In this document: positions 9,363 through 17,353 of the stretch, piece by piece
How the letters are laid out: the number at the start of each line of letters is the position of its first letter
How positions within the stretch are numbered: the stretch's first letter is position 1
NCBI RefSeq assembly: GCF_000023465.1
Contig: NC_014041.1
Location: 4,269,501-4,333,500 of the forward strand
Reading direction: 5' to 3'
DNA: 64,000 bases
Source: Zunongwangia profunda SM-A87
GTDB taxonomy: Bacteria; Bacteroidota; Bacteroidia; Flavobacteriales; Flavobacteriaceae
Translations under genes and position numbers: made by a program
The notes under the pieces: model-generated
Told to the model about the DNA's origin: nothing
The model's input: only the letters and a program-made list of their open reading frames with translations
Databases searched by the model: none

Positions 9363-10133
9363 CTAAGCTTTTTGATAGCCGGGCAATAACTCCTCCAGTT
9401 TTTGGATGCTATGATTAGGTATTCTTTGCAGAGTATCCTCTAACCACTGTTGGGGATTCACACCCTGCATTTTACAACTCCCAAAGAAGGAATATAACAT
9501 AGCCGCATTTTGCGCAGCCTTGTGAGAGCCTGCAAACAAGAAATTTTTTCGGCCGAGAGCCAATGGACGAATAGCATTCTCAATAAGGTTGTTATCCAAT
9601 TCGATCCTGCCATCTTCAAAGATCACCTCGAACTTAGGATATTGATTTATAAAATACGTCATGGCTTTCCCCATCGCACTTTTAGGTAACACCTTAAACT
9701 GTTCTTCCTGGATCCAGGTTTTGATCTGTTGCAGTAGCGGCAGCACCTTTTGTAATCTTAGTTCCTTTCGCATCTCTGCATCCCCGGCTGCTGCTTCTTT
9801 GATCGCTCGTTCCTCCCTATAAATTTCACTAAATATCGCTAGTGCTTTTTCTGCCCTTGCTTGATCCTGGTCCCGGGCATCCACAAATTTTCGCCTGGCA
9901 TGCACCAGGCAACCGGCCATAGTAATATCCGGATCTAACCCGATTTTATCATATACCGTGTAACCATCGCATTGAACGTACCCTTTATACCCATCAAGGA
10001 GTTCCTTGGGACCATGTTGCCCGCGTCCTTTGCGGTAATTAAAGAGCACCAGTTTTTGCAAGGGGTCGTGATAGACCCATTGATAGCCTTGATGTGTGCT
10101 GCCTTTTTTATCACTATCCAGCACCTTTATCGG
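9363..10133 (-). CDS. tnpC: IS66 transposase TnpC, 3' exon
   Basis: 257 codons including the stop. Reading starts PIKVLDSDKKG, which continues the YIQADES end of the 5' exon exactly as in intact IS66 transposases (ADExPIKVLD). The exon carries the rest of the DDE domain, including the DNNLIENAIRPLALGRKNFLF stretch near residue 185 of the exon with the catalytic Glu, and the C-terminal IS66 tail. It cannot be translated in frame without removal of the intron at 10134-11997. Spliced TnpC would be 495 residues, the normal family length. Confidence 0.9.
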   Translation of the reverse strand, partial: PIKVLDSDKKGSTHQGYQWVYHDPLQKLVLFNYRKGRGQHGPKELLDGYKGYVQCDGYTVYDKIGLDPDITMAGCLVHARRKFVDARDQDQARAEKALAIFSEIYREERAIKEAAAGDAEMRKELRLQKVLPLLQQIKTWIQEEQFKVLPKSAMGKAMTYFINQYPKFEVIFEDGRIELDNNLIENAIRPLALGRKNFLFAGSHKAAQNAAMLYSFFGSCKMQGVNPQQWLEDTLQRIPNHSIQKLEELLPGYQKA

Positions 10134-10207
10134 GTCGAGTAGACAAGGGGAATTTCACCCCAAGTCTCTCACAGCACCGTACGTGATAGTCTCCCATCAT
10201 ACGGCGC
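10134..10207 (-). ncRNA. group II intron domains V and VI
   Basis: Domain V spans 10174-10207 (34 nt, the canonical size). On the minus strand it begins gcgccgtatgatggg, ends tcacgtacggtgc, and pairs into the two-stem hairpin. The catalytic triad appears as CGC rather than AGC. Domain VI follows (10137-10170) as a hairpin with a ggggtgaaattcccc tip and is expected to hold the branch-point A. The intron ends three bases later. Confidence 0.85.
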
Positions 10208-10226
10208 TTCCAGATTAACGGTACAA

Positions 10227-11465
10227 TTAGTAAGGTTTTATATCTAAGACAGGTTTCCAATGCTCAAACAATTGTGGGTTAGTCTTGTACACATTTTTTA
10301 GCCATTTTCGAGCTTGCACTCTACTGCGCTTTCTGTACCTCCTAATCCATCTAACTATTTTCCTGTTTAACCAATACCATAGTCCACGGGTTGTCCATTT
10401 CGAATACTTGCAAAAATATTGATACCAGCCCCTTATCATAGGGTTGATTATCTGTGCCAGTTCTTGGATGGATCCCCGAAACTTTCTATTGACAACCTTC
10501 TTAAGTCTTCGCCTTGCTTCTTTCTTTGAGGCGTGGCTCATTACTGGAAAGTAAGTCAGTTTCCAACCATTTTTGGTTGGTCGTCTGAGGGGGCGGAACG
10601 TGTAACCGAGAAAATCAAAACTTGTATTCTTGTGACTTTCGCTGTGCACGTGATTCTTGCAATACACAATGTGAGTTTTCTCACTATTGAGTTCCAACTT
10701 ACAAGCTTTCATCCGTTTAGAAACAGCCTCTCTAATGAAATATGCTTGTTTCTCTGATGTGCAATGTATGATGGCATCGTCGCAATATCGTTCGAAAGGC
10801 ATATTGGAGTGATGGATTTGCATCCATTTATCGAATGCAAAGTGAAGAAATATATTGGCAAGTAGCGGACTAATGACGCCGCCTTGAGGAGTACCTTTTA
10901 TTCTATCGGTGATTTCACCTTCTCTGGATACTCCTGTTTTCAACCACCTTCCAATATACATCAACACCCATTTCTCTTTTGTATACCTTTCTACTGCCTT
11001 CATCAGTAGGGTATGGTCAATGTTATCAAAGAATCCACGAATATCAAGGTCTACCACCCAACTGTAATAACCACATCTGGACACTGTTTTCTCCAGTGCC
11101 TGATGCGCACTTTTCCTGGGTCTGTATCCATAACTATTCTGATGAAAACTGCTTTCCACCTTGGGTTCTAAGTAACTTTTAATCACCTGTTGCGCAATGC
11201 GATCCGATACCGTAGGAATTCCGAGACTGCGAAAGCCTCCTGTTTTCTTGGTTATACGAACTTCCTTTACAACAGGCGGAAAATAACTGCCTGAGGTCAT
11301 ACGGTTCCAGATTTTATACAAATTTCCAGAGAGGTTCTCCCTAAAATTCTGTAAACTCTGTCCATCGACTCCGGCACTGCCCTTTTTGGACTTTACTTTC
11401 TTGTACGCATCCAATACCATTTTCTTGGTTATTGGATGTTGTTTTGTTTCATAATAATCAATCAT
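10227..11465 (-). CDS. ltrA: group II intron reverse transcriptase/maturase
   Basis: 412 residues. Reverse transcriptase blocks in order: GSAGVDGQSL (RT0-1), LGIPTVSDRIAQQVIKSYLE (RT2a), SYGYRPRKSAHQAL (RT2), DLDIRGFFDNIDH (RT3), GTPQGGVISPLLANI (RT4), the active site YCDD (RT5) and SFDFLGYTF (RT6-7). A C-terminal maturase X domain (IRGWYQYFCKYSKW) follows. There is no HNH endonuclease, so mobility would use nascent strands at the replication fork. All motifs look intact. It lies wholly inside the intron and uses the intron's strand. Confidence 0.95.
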   Translation of the reverse strand: MIDYYETKQHPITKKMVLDAYKKVKSKKGSAGVDGQSLQNFRENLSGNLYKIWNRMTSGSYFPPVVKEVRITKKTGGFRSLGIPTVSDRIAQQVIKSYLEPKVESSFHQNSYGYRPRKSAHQALEKTVSRCGYYSWVVDLDIRGFFDNIDHTLLMKAVERYTKEKWVLMYIGRWLKTGVSREGEITDRIKGTPQGGVISPLLANIFLHFAFDKWMQIHHSNMPFERYCDDAIIHCTSEKQAYFIREAVSKRMKACKLELNSEKTHIVYCKNHVHSESHKNTSFDFLGYTFRPLRRPTKNGWKLTYFPVMSHASKKEARRRLKKVVNRKFRGSIQELAQIINPMIRGWYQYFCKYSKWTTRGLWYWLNRKIVRWIRRYRKRSRVQARKWLKNVYKTNPQLFEHWKPVLDIKPY

Positions 11466-11997
11466 CCTTCTTTCAAAGTTGTGTCTTACATAAAACTAAT
11501 CTGGCTAAGCCCTTCCCTCCATCTCCATTACAGAGACTTCTGCAGTACTACGGCTTAGTCCGCCTCTGTACAGTTCATTGGTTTTCTGCCTCACGGGGTT
11601 TCCGCTTGTGCATTTCCCTTACCATCCCTGTACAAATTCCCTTGTTCCGTTAGATCGCCTATTTCAGTGTCCTGCCACCTCTGTACCGCCTGTCACTTAG
11701 TCAACTTCAGGTTACTGCCACTAAGTTTTATTCTCGGAGAAGAAACACAATTCTCCGATTTCGACAGAATCTGGCGATATCGGTACTTTAACTTAACCAG
11801 TGATTCACTTTCGTTCAGCTCACTGAAATTCACCTGACGAGTATTCTCTCGCCTTTTCCTTGTCGCTCAGCACCTCATTCTTTCGAAATAAAGCACCACA
11901 AGGTGGTTTGTAGGGTCTGTCTGTCAACCCCTACGGTGGGTCTACCACCATCAATCTAACAGCCTGCGGCATTACTTTAGGCCGCTTCAAGGCACAC

Positions 11998-12714
11998 ACT
12001 TTCATCCGCCTGGATGTACCCGTCTTCAAGGATTTTTTGCTTCAAGGTATTATAAAGAGGTTCCAACAGCTGGCAACAACTCGCCATCCAGTCACTTAAA
12101 GTACTGGAGGCCGGTTCCCACCCAAACTCTCGTTTAAAGCGCTGGATCTGACGATAGAATGGCAGGTGATCAATATATTTACTCACCAGGATATAGGCCA
12201 GTAAGCAGGCCTCGGCAATAGATTTTTCGATAGGACGCGTGGGTAGTGGTGCGATTAGTACCCCTTGCTGGTCTTTCCTGGCATATTTAGGACGAATGGT
12301 ACGTCTTTTAACCAGGCTGGCCGGGGTATATTCCAGGGTTTCACTAACTTCCTCGCCAATTTTTTTCAGCGTGCTTACATCTTCTTCTGGTTCAAGAATG
12401 ACTTCCCGCACCGGAAGGTGTTCCGGCAAACTACCACGTCCCGGGTGTTTTTGTTTTTCCCGGGTATAGGTGATCGTTTCTTTAGGTGCAGCTATTTGCC
12501 CCGGTTCATCTTGTTTTTCAGAAAAAAGCGATAGTTGCTGTTCCAGGATTTCTGGGATAAAACGTTCCGATTTAAAACCCTGGATCAGTTTATAGAGCTG
12601 CCCGAGTTGCACTTCCAAAGCGGAAATTTTCTCCTTAAAGAATTCATTGGACTCTCGAAGTTGCTCGTTTTCTTTTTGTAGCTCCTGGTAGGTCATCGGG
12701 TAGCTAAAATACAA
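11998..12714 (-). CDS. tnpC: IS66 transposase TnpC, 5' exon
   Basis: 239 codons from ATG to the intron boundary. Features in order: an N-terminal leucine-zipper-like coiled coil (residues 1-45), the LIQGFKSERFIPE motif, a basic/charged linker, the IS66 zinc-binding-like region with VKRRTIRPKYARKDQ, then the start of the catalytic domain to YIQADES. Without splicing, translation runs five codons into the intron and stops at TAA, giving a dead 245-residue fragment. The first catalytic Asp (ADES) is the last but two residue of the exon. Confidence 0.9.
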
Positions 12715-12738
12715 CCCTTGTTAAAAATATACCAGCAT

Positions 12739-13092
12739 TTATTGGGCTTTTTTATAGCGTTTTCTCCGGGTAATATTAGTGATGGCTACCCCGTCTATGA
12801 GCATTACCAGTTGGGTGTAATCCAGCTGGAGTCCTCCCACGGATGCATCGTAATCGGGCAACTCAAAAGTACCACGCTCCAGGCGTTTATAATATAACAC
12901 AAAGCCCCCGGACTGCCAGTGCAGCAACTTGACTTTATTGCGCGCTTTATTGATAAAGATATAGACCGAACCATCCTGGGGACTATGACCTAATTCTCCA
13001 AGCACCAAACCACATAGCCCGTCAAAACTCTTACGCATATCGGTACCAGGAAGATATAACTGGTAATTCAGGGAACTGCTTAAGGCAAACAT
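12739..13092 (-). CDS. tnpB: IS66 accessory protein TnpB (Orf2)
   Basis: 117 residues with the conserved IS66 Orf2 core: MRKSFDGLCGLV (19-30), DGSVYIFINKARNKVKLLHW (41-60) and SGGFVLYYKRLERGTF. TnpB is required for IS66 transposition, but its biochemical role is unclear. Its start overlaps the tnpA stop by one base, and it lies 24 bp before tnpC. Confidence 0.95.
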   Translation of the reverse strand: MFALSSSLNYQLYLPGTDMRKSFDGLCGLVLGELGHSPQDGSVYIFINKARNKVKLLHWQSGGFVLYYKRLERGTFELPDYDASVGGLQLDYTQLVMLIDGVAITNITRRKRYKKAQ

Positions 13093-13358
13093 TACAGGGG
13101 AATTTCAATTTCTACGCCATTACCTAAACGGATGTGCATACTCCTGGAGGATGTCGGTGTGGTAGAAGGGTCGGCCGATAAGGAAACAAAATTGCTTTTA
13201 GCGGGTTTTGTAACTTGCTCCCTGGGAAATTTCTGGATCCAATAGGATAGCTTGCCTTTGCTGATTCCATGGGCACGGGCAAAAGCGGATTGATTTTGAT
13301 CTGATTCATAAAAGCTGGTGACCAGCTTACGCATTTCTGAGGTAGAAGATCGAGTCAT
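13092..13358 (-). CDS. tnpA: IS66 accessory protein TnpA (Orf1)
   Basis: 88 residues with a helix-turn-helix of the IS3/IS66 Orf1 type (LVTSFYESDQNQSAFARAHG, then ISKGKLSYWIQKF). It is the first gene of the insertion sequence and overlaps tnpB, implying coupled translation. Confidence 0.92.
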   Translation of the reverse strand: MTRSSTSEMRKLVTSFYESDQNQSAFARAHGISKGKLSYWIQKFPREQVTKPAKSNFVSLSADPSTTPTSSRSMHIRLGNGVEIEIPL

Positions 13359-13370
13359 TTTTAAGTATAT

Positions 13371-13817
13371 TTAGACTGCTAAATTATAACCTACACGGTT
13401 CTCAGAAAAGATGCACTTAGACGGACGCATACGATTTGCTTTTAATCCTTTTTTAAATTCTCCCTGAAATGAGTAAGGTATATTTGTATCTAGTATCGCA
13501 TTAAAATCGAGTTGAAATTTTTGCCTATGTTTTTCGGGAAGGTCATCAATTAAGAGTTCAGGTATATCCAATTCTCCAATTTGTTTAAAAACCTCTTTTG
13601 TTAACCAGTGTATATAAGACTCTAAATTGCCGGAGCACTCAGTATTGGGTTTATGTCTGAAATGTGGATTTCGGTGATTAATAATAGCTATAAAATTATC
13701 CTTACACACAGGACAAATTAATTTCAACCTATTATCCTTCGTAACCTTCTCTATTGGAACATTTTTTTTGTTGGCTTGGTTAAATGCAACGGGATATTTT
13801 ATGCTGTATTTATACAA
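13371..13817 (-). pseudogene. CoiA-like protein, N-terminal half, cut by IS66
   Basis: Residues 30-72 have the CoiA-type N-terminal zinc-binding look: LKLICPVCKDNFIAIINHR, then PHFRHKP, a Cys (TECSG) and the helix LESYIHWLTKEVFKQI. The frame ends abruptly inside or next to the IS66 right end, about 12 bp from tnpA. The expected nuclease half is missing. A matching C-terminal half lies left of the IS at 8158-8793. CoiA is a competence-related protein in Gram-positives; in Bacteroidota these proteins occur in mobile and defence regions without known function. Confidence 0.6.
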
Positions 13818-13839
13818 GTAGTACTTTTATTCTTAGAAC

Positions 13840-14172
13840 TTATTTATTTTTCTTATAAACGGCAAGGACTACTTTTCCTAAAGGGGTGGTATAATATTTT
13901 TGTAGCTTGCTTGTTGGCTTGTCCTTAATTGTTCTTCCTAGAAGTTTATTTTCAAACAATGATTCAATATGGGTTTTAAAATTTTTTGTTTGGTTTGAAA
14001 TATTCAAATTATCCTCCAAAATTTCTTCAGTTGGGTTTACATTTTCCGGAAAAAAGCCCTCCAAATTATGTTTGTTAATTAATTCCACCAATTTATTATA
14101 ATCTACATCTTGGTTACCATCATAGTTACTGTCTTGGTTACCTGCAAAAACATTAAAACACGGCAAATTCAA
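13840..14172 (-). CDS. hypothetical protein, 110 aa
   Basis: No family recognised. The N-terminal half is acidic and asparagine-rich. The last 45 residues (HIESLFENKLLGRTIKDKPT, then YYTTPLGKVVLAVYKK) look like a small winged-helix-type tail. It is 22 bp upstream of the CoiA-like fragment on the same strand and may form an operon with it. It could itself be the C-terminal part of a longer lost gene. Confidence 0.45.
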   Translation of the reverse strand: MNLPCFNVFAGNQDSNYDGNQDVDYNKLVELINKHNLEGFFPENVNPTEEILEDNLNISNQTKNFKTHIESLFENKLLGRTIKDKPTSKLQKYYTTPLGKVVLAVYKKNK

Positions 14173-14239
14173 ACTTAACTAACTATTAAATATTCGAGGG
14201 GTATACATACTCCTGAATAAATTTTTTAGCAACCTATAT

Positions 14240-14968
14240 TTATAAATTCAAAAAATACTTATCTACCCAAAGCGGCACTTCTTCAGTTTGAAAAGTAACT
14301 TTCTTGCCCTGATAAACATCGAGTATTAATTTCGAGGTATTTTCACTATTATCAAAAATAAATGACCGGTAAGAATTTTCTATTGCTTCCGGCAGTAGCT
14401 CAAGACTTCTGTAATATCGTTGTTCTGTTTTCTCGGGAGGCACATTATGACCACCGCTCTTCACACGCTCTTCAACCCTCGCTTTATTAATTTCTACATT
14501 CTCTGTACATATAAAATATAAGTAGTTCTTATAACCTAATTCCTTGGCTTTCTTAAGTGTTTCTATTTTAGAAGGATGTGACATTACCGTTTCAAATGTA
14601 ATTTTTTGACCAGCCTGAATTAATTCGGTTCTTAAAAAATCCGTAAGAATTGAAGCCTCATAAGAATGTGTGGCATTATTAGGGTTAGATATTATACCAT
14701 TTTGGCAATTAAGGTCTATGTTATAACCCTGGGAAGAAGCTTTCTGGAAAAGAGAATGATTTTGAAGAAATTTATTAAATTTTAGTCCGTGGGATTCACT
14801 AAGATTAAATGCCTTTAAGGACAACTGGTTCCGGTTGCGCAAGAGATACTCAATCTCATCGGCATTAAGATAAATACCCAGACTAAATTGCGAACGTATT
14901 TTATTAAAAATGGTACTTTTTCCGGAGCCATTAGGGCCTGCAAACATTCGCAATCTTTTGCTGGCCAT
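14240..14968 (-). CDS. zeta-type toxin / P-loop kinase
   Basis: 242 residues. Walker A GPNGSGKST is at residues 12-20, followed by NADEIEYLLR and the TFETVMSHPSKIETLKKAKE core typical of zeta-toxin-like kinases. A C-terminal arginine-rich VEERVKSGGHNVPPEKTEQR segment acts as the lid in the family. Zeta toxins phosphorylate UDP-activated amino sugars and block wall synthesis. The Bacteroidota branch has no tested substrate. The gene follows its small partner with a 6-bp gap. Confidence 0.82.
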   Translation of the reverse strand: MASKRLRMFAGPNGSGKSTIFNKIRSQFSLGIYLNADEIEYLLRNRNQLSLKAFNLSESHGLKFNKFLQNHSLFQKASSQGYNIDLNCQNGIISNPNNATHSYEASILTDFLRTELIQAGQKITFETVMSHPSKIETLKKAKELGYKNYLYFICTENVEINKARVEERVKSGGHNVPPEKTEQRYYRSLELLPEAIENSYRSFIFDNSENTSKLILDVYQGKKVTFQTEEVPLWVDKYFLNL

Positions 14969-14974
14969 AATAAA

Positions 14975-15268
14975 TTAAGGTATGGTAATTGTCTTTCCTT
15001 TTTGTACTGACTTTCGAGGTGCTAAGGTTTGAATAACTTCAAAACTTCCATCCTTTTGTTTGCGAATCACTTTACCATCTTCTACTTCGATAATACTCTC
15101 TGAAATCGCTACAGCCTTATGATAAGCCTCATTTGTAGCACTAGCAGCAATCGCTCCTATAAAGGAAAGATCTCTATCATCTTCCAACACTTTAAATCTC
15201 CTATTTTTTACGCCAGGTTTTAAAGCTGCCTTTCTTAATTTGTATTTTCTATTATTTTCCATTTGCAC
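14975..15268 (-). CDS. small partner gene of the zeta-like toxin (putative antitoxin)
   Basis: 97 residues, basic N-terminus (KYKLRKAALKPGVKNRR), then an Ala-rich helix and a C-terminal lysine-rich strand region. No DNA-binding motif is evident. The gene directly precedes the P-loop kinase and is likely co-transcribed with it, which suggests an antitoxin role. This is inferred from position only. A second ATG two codons in could also be the start. Confidence 0.6.
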   Translation of the reverse strand: MQMENNRKYKLRKAALKPGVKNRRFKVLEDDRDLSFIGAIAASATNEAYHKAVAISESIIEVEDGKVIRKQKDGSFEVIQTLAPRKSVQKGKTITIP

Positions 15269-15463
15269 TAAGAAACTAAGTTATAAACTTACTATTTTTC
15301 GGGGATTTATGCAAACAAACTACTTTTGTAAGCTAAAAATTCTAGTGATTTAGATTAGAAGGGATTTACTAGCTTAAGCACTTTTTCTCTGGTTTCTAAA
15401 AATTACACTTTTTACACAATACCCGTTTTTTCCGATGAACCGACTTAAGTTGGCAGTAGTTTT

Positions 15464-15682
15464 TTATCTCATAATTGATGGTGTGTAATCAACCTTTTCA
15501 AGGTCAAATTCCCAGTATTTTCCAAAATTTTCTTTTTTTTCGGTCAAATTTCTTAGTAAATCTCTAAATAACTTTTTTTCTTCTTTATTTCTTTCTAATT
15601 CACTTGGTAAATCCGTCATTACGAATTGTTGATATCCCTTTTTAGTGATTTTTATTTCATCTAAATGAAATGTATTTAGCAT
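15464..15682 (-). CDS. hypothetical protein, 72 aa
   Basis: Short charged protein without recognised domain (LDEIKITKKGYQQF at the start, DLEKVDYTP near the end). It lies 3 bp after the stop of a 30-residue frame and on the same strand as the fragment that the IS3 cut, so it may be the last gene of a damaged operon. Confidence 0.4.
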   Translation of the reverse strand: MLNTFHLDEIKITKKGYQQFVMTDLPSELERNKEEKKLFRDLLRNLTEKKENFGKYWEFDLEKVDYTPSIMR

Positions 15683-15685
15683 AGC

Positions 15686-15778
15686 TTATAAGAATCTATA
15701 TCTTCCATTTCGAGTATCATAGTCATCTGAACTTACTATTACTTGTCCATTCTGTTTTCGAAAAAAGTTAAGTTTCAT
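15686..15778 (-). CDS. 30-aa frame coupled to the truncated gene
   Basis: The frame (starting MKLNFFRKQNGQVIVSSDDY) begins with an ATG that overlaps the TGA stop of the upstream fragment (ATGA). It ends 3 bp before the 72-residue gene. This compact arrangement suggests a real small gene, but it has no recognised relatives, and a frameshifted tail of the upstream gene is equally possible. Confidence 0.35.
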   Translation of the reverse strand: MKLNFFRKQNGQVIVSSDDYDTRNGRYRFL

Positions 15779-15888
15779 CGGTTTCCCATATGATAATCTA
15801 GAATTCCAAATGTTGAAGGTTTTTCTGAAGAATGATTAAATTCGCTTAATAAATAATCACATTCTTGATCTGGACTTGCAACAAAAAA
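15775..15888 (-). pseudogene. 3' remnant of a gene cut by the IS3 element
   Basis: An open frame without start (FFVASPDQECDYLLSEF, ending GILDYHMGNR) runs out of the IS3 left end and stops at 15775. The 5' part is missing. The gene on the other side of the IS3 is an ImmA/IrrE-like N-terminus, but this remnant does not resemble an ImmA C-terminus, so a deletion may have accompanied the insertion. Confidence 0.45.
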
Positions 15889-15908
15889 CTGGACAAATAG
15901 TTGAATGA

Positions 15909-16763
15909 CTACGCTGCTAGTTTAAGGTTATACATGTCTAATTCAAATTCTCTTATAGTTCTATTTCCTAAAAAGGAATGTCTTCTTCTATTATTATACC
16001 AAGTTTCTATCCATCCAAAGATGGATAACTCCGCTTCAGATCTCAACTTATAATTGTGCCTATAAACCCATTCTACCTTTAATGATTTAAAGAACGATTC
16101 AGCAATGGCATTATCCCAGCAATTACCTTTTCTGCTCATAGATTGGTTTACTAAGCCATTGTAACTTTTAATTAATGAGGTAAACTTATGGCTGGCATAT
16201 TGTATACCTCGGTCGGAATGAAAAATTAAAGACTGGGTTAAAGTAGTTTTCTTTATAGCCATATGCCAAGCCTTAATAATAGTGTCTTCTGTACTTAGAT
16301 TATCGCTTAGAGCCCATCCAACAACTTTGCGGTTAAACAAATCAATAATGACAGTAAGGTATAACCAGCCCTGTTTGGTTTTGATATAGGTTATATCGCT
16401 TACCCAAACTTGATCCTGTCGGCTTACTTCAAAGTTTTGGTTTAATAAATTAGGAGCTATGGGGTAATTATGTTGACTATATGTGGTTGCTTTAAACTTA
16501 CGTTTTCGTTTTGCAAACAAATAATTAGCACTCATAATACGTGCAACTCTAGGCTTTGATATTTTATAGCCTAATGTCTCTAGTTCTGTTTTTATTCTAG
16601 GTGAACCATAGCTTTGAAAGCTATCTTTAAATATAGATTTAATAAGCCCAGTTACCTTTTGATTTTCTAACCATAATTTACTTGGTCCCGATTGTAACCA
16701 ATGGTAATAGCCACTTTTGCTTACTTTCAATATTTTACACATCGTCTCGACAGGAAATCTCAT
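15909..16763 (-). CDS. IS3 transposase OrfB (DDE integrase domain)
   Basis: 284 residues from the ATG. The catalytic triad can be read: Asp in VWVSDITYI, Asp in LIFHSDRGIQYAS and Glu in NCWDNAIAESFFKSLK. Its frame lies in the -1 phase relative to orfA and stays open upstream through EKYRFIKQHLMRFP. This indicates the usual programmed -1 frameshift at an A-rich stretch (agaaaaatac) to make OrfAB. The ATG-initiated form alone would lack the DNA-binding domain. Confidence 0.95.
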   Translation of the reverse strand: MRFPVETMCKILKVSKSGYYHWLQSGPSKLWLENQKVTGLIKSIFKDSFQSYGSPRIKTELETLGYKISKPRVARIMSANYLFAKRKRKFKATTYSQHNYPIAPNLLNQNFEVSRQDQVWVSDITYIKTKQGWLYLTVIIDLFNRKVVGWALSDNLSTEDTIIKAWHMAIKKTTLTQSLIFHSDRGIQYASHKFTSLIKSYNGLVNQSMSRKGNCWDNAIAESFFKSLKVEWVYRHNYKLRSEAELSIFGWIETWYNNRRRHSFLGNRTIREFELDMYNLKLAA

Positions 16764-16774
16764 AAGGTGTTGTT

Positions 16775-17113
16775 TTATAAACCTGTATTTTTCTTGTCGC
16801 TCGCGGAGAAGATGCTGATGGCCTTTTTTAAGATGTCTCGTTCTAACTCGGCTTCTTTTAATGCCTTTTTTAATCGGGCTATCTCTTTTTCTTCATCGGT
16901 CATTTTAGGATTACCACGGCCAGGGAAACTGTTGTTACCGTAATCTTTTAACTCTCTACGCCAACGGTAAAGTACAGATGGAAATATATCCAAGTCTTCA
17001 CATACTTGTTTTACATTGCCTTTAGCATAACTTAACTCGACTGCTTTTTGTTTAAATTCTAAGGTGTAATGTTTAGATTTTCTTCTCATAATTGCTAAGG
17101 TAATAACTAGCAA
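16775..17113 (-). CDS. IS3 transposase OrfA (helix-turn-helix)
   Basis: 112 residues with an IS3-type helix-turn-helix (YTLEFKQKAVELSYAKGNVK, then VCEDLDIFPSVLYRWRREL) and a C-terminal leucine-zipper region (EKEIARLKKALKEAELERDI). The A-rich segment near the end is the expected frameshift site to orfB. Confidence 0.93.
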   Translation of the reverse strand: MLVITLAIMRRKSKHYTLEFKQKAVELSYAKGNVKQVCEDLDIFPSVLYRWRRELKDYGNNSFPGRGNPKMTDEEKEIARLKKALKEAELERDILKKAISIFSASDKKNTGL

Positions 17114-17140
17114 AAATATTCTCTCAACTTAGTGTCCGGT

Positions 17141-17353
17141 CTAATGTAGTAATTCCAAATTATTATGCTCACATTCAAGAAGACCATCAAATGAGTCTGA
17201 GTAATTGCCAAAACTGTAAGATATATTATTCTTTTCAGCGATTAATATGGGATCGACTTGCCCATTTGGAAAGTAGTAATCAGCAATACCACTAGCCAAT
17301 TCATTAAGTTCTTCAACATCGCTACGTGAAAGGAATTCATTTTTTCTTGGCAT
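17141..17353 (-). pseudogene. ImmA/IrrE-like metallopeptidase, N-terminal part, cut by IS3
   Basis: 70 residues: ADYYFPNGQVDPILIAEKNN, then ISYSFGNYSDSFDGLLE. This matches the first 60-70 residues of ImmA/IrrE-type peptidases, before the HExxH zinc site. The frame stops two bases after the IS3 end, so the zinc site is missing and the protein should be inactive. ImmA/IrrE-like peptidases cleave repressors or anti-factors on stress, and a peptidase of this fold (CapP) controls some CBASS operons. Here it is the last gene of an operon divergent from CBASS, overlapping the preceding gene by 17 bp. Confidence 0.65.

Larger units (their letters stand above)
10134..11997 (-). mobile_element. group II intron inserted in IS66 tnpC (1864 nt)
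   Basis: On the minus strand the intron starts GTGTGCC, matching the 5' group II consensus GUGYG, directly after the exon codon AGT (Ser). It ends GAC, matching the consensus ending AY, directly before CCG (Pro). Removing it joins the exons in frame. It encodes a reverse transcriptase/maturase in domain IV and ends with readable domains V and VI. The RT product lacks an endonuclease domain. Positions 11466-11997 hold the non-coding 5' ribozyme domains I-III. Confidence 0.92.
9314..13390 (-). mobile_element. IS66-family insertion sequence carrying a group II intron
   Basis: The element contains the three standard IS66 genes in order on the minus strand (tnpA 13358-13092, tnpB 13092-12739, tnpC 12714-9363), with tnpC split by an intron. 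Boundaries are approximate. The sequence ttata-tttag occurs inward-facing near both proposed ends (9316-9326 and about 13379-13389), which may be part of the inverted repeats. No convincing 8-bp target duplication was found. If the 169-residue gene to the left is a passenger, the left end lies near 8730-8800 instead. Confidence 0.8.
15890..17139 (-). mobile_element. IS3-family insertion sequence
   Basis: About 1250 bp with orfA and orfB on the minus strand. Imperfect terminal inverted repeats can be read: left tggacaaatagttgaatga (from 15890), right, read inward, cggacactaagttgagaga (from 17139). They agree at 13 of 19 positions. Target duplications of 3-4 bp could not be verified. The insertion separates an ImmA/IrrE-like N-terminus from unrelated remnant sequence. 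Confidence 0.88.

Noticed and set aside
16763..16775. IS3 orfA/orfB as a disrupted transposase
   Set aside because: The -1 phase between the two frames is the normal programmed frameshift arrangement of IS3 elements.
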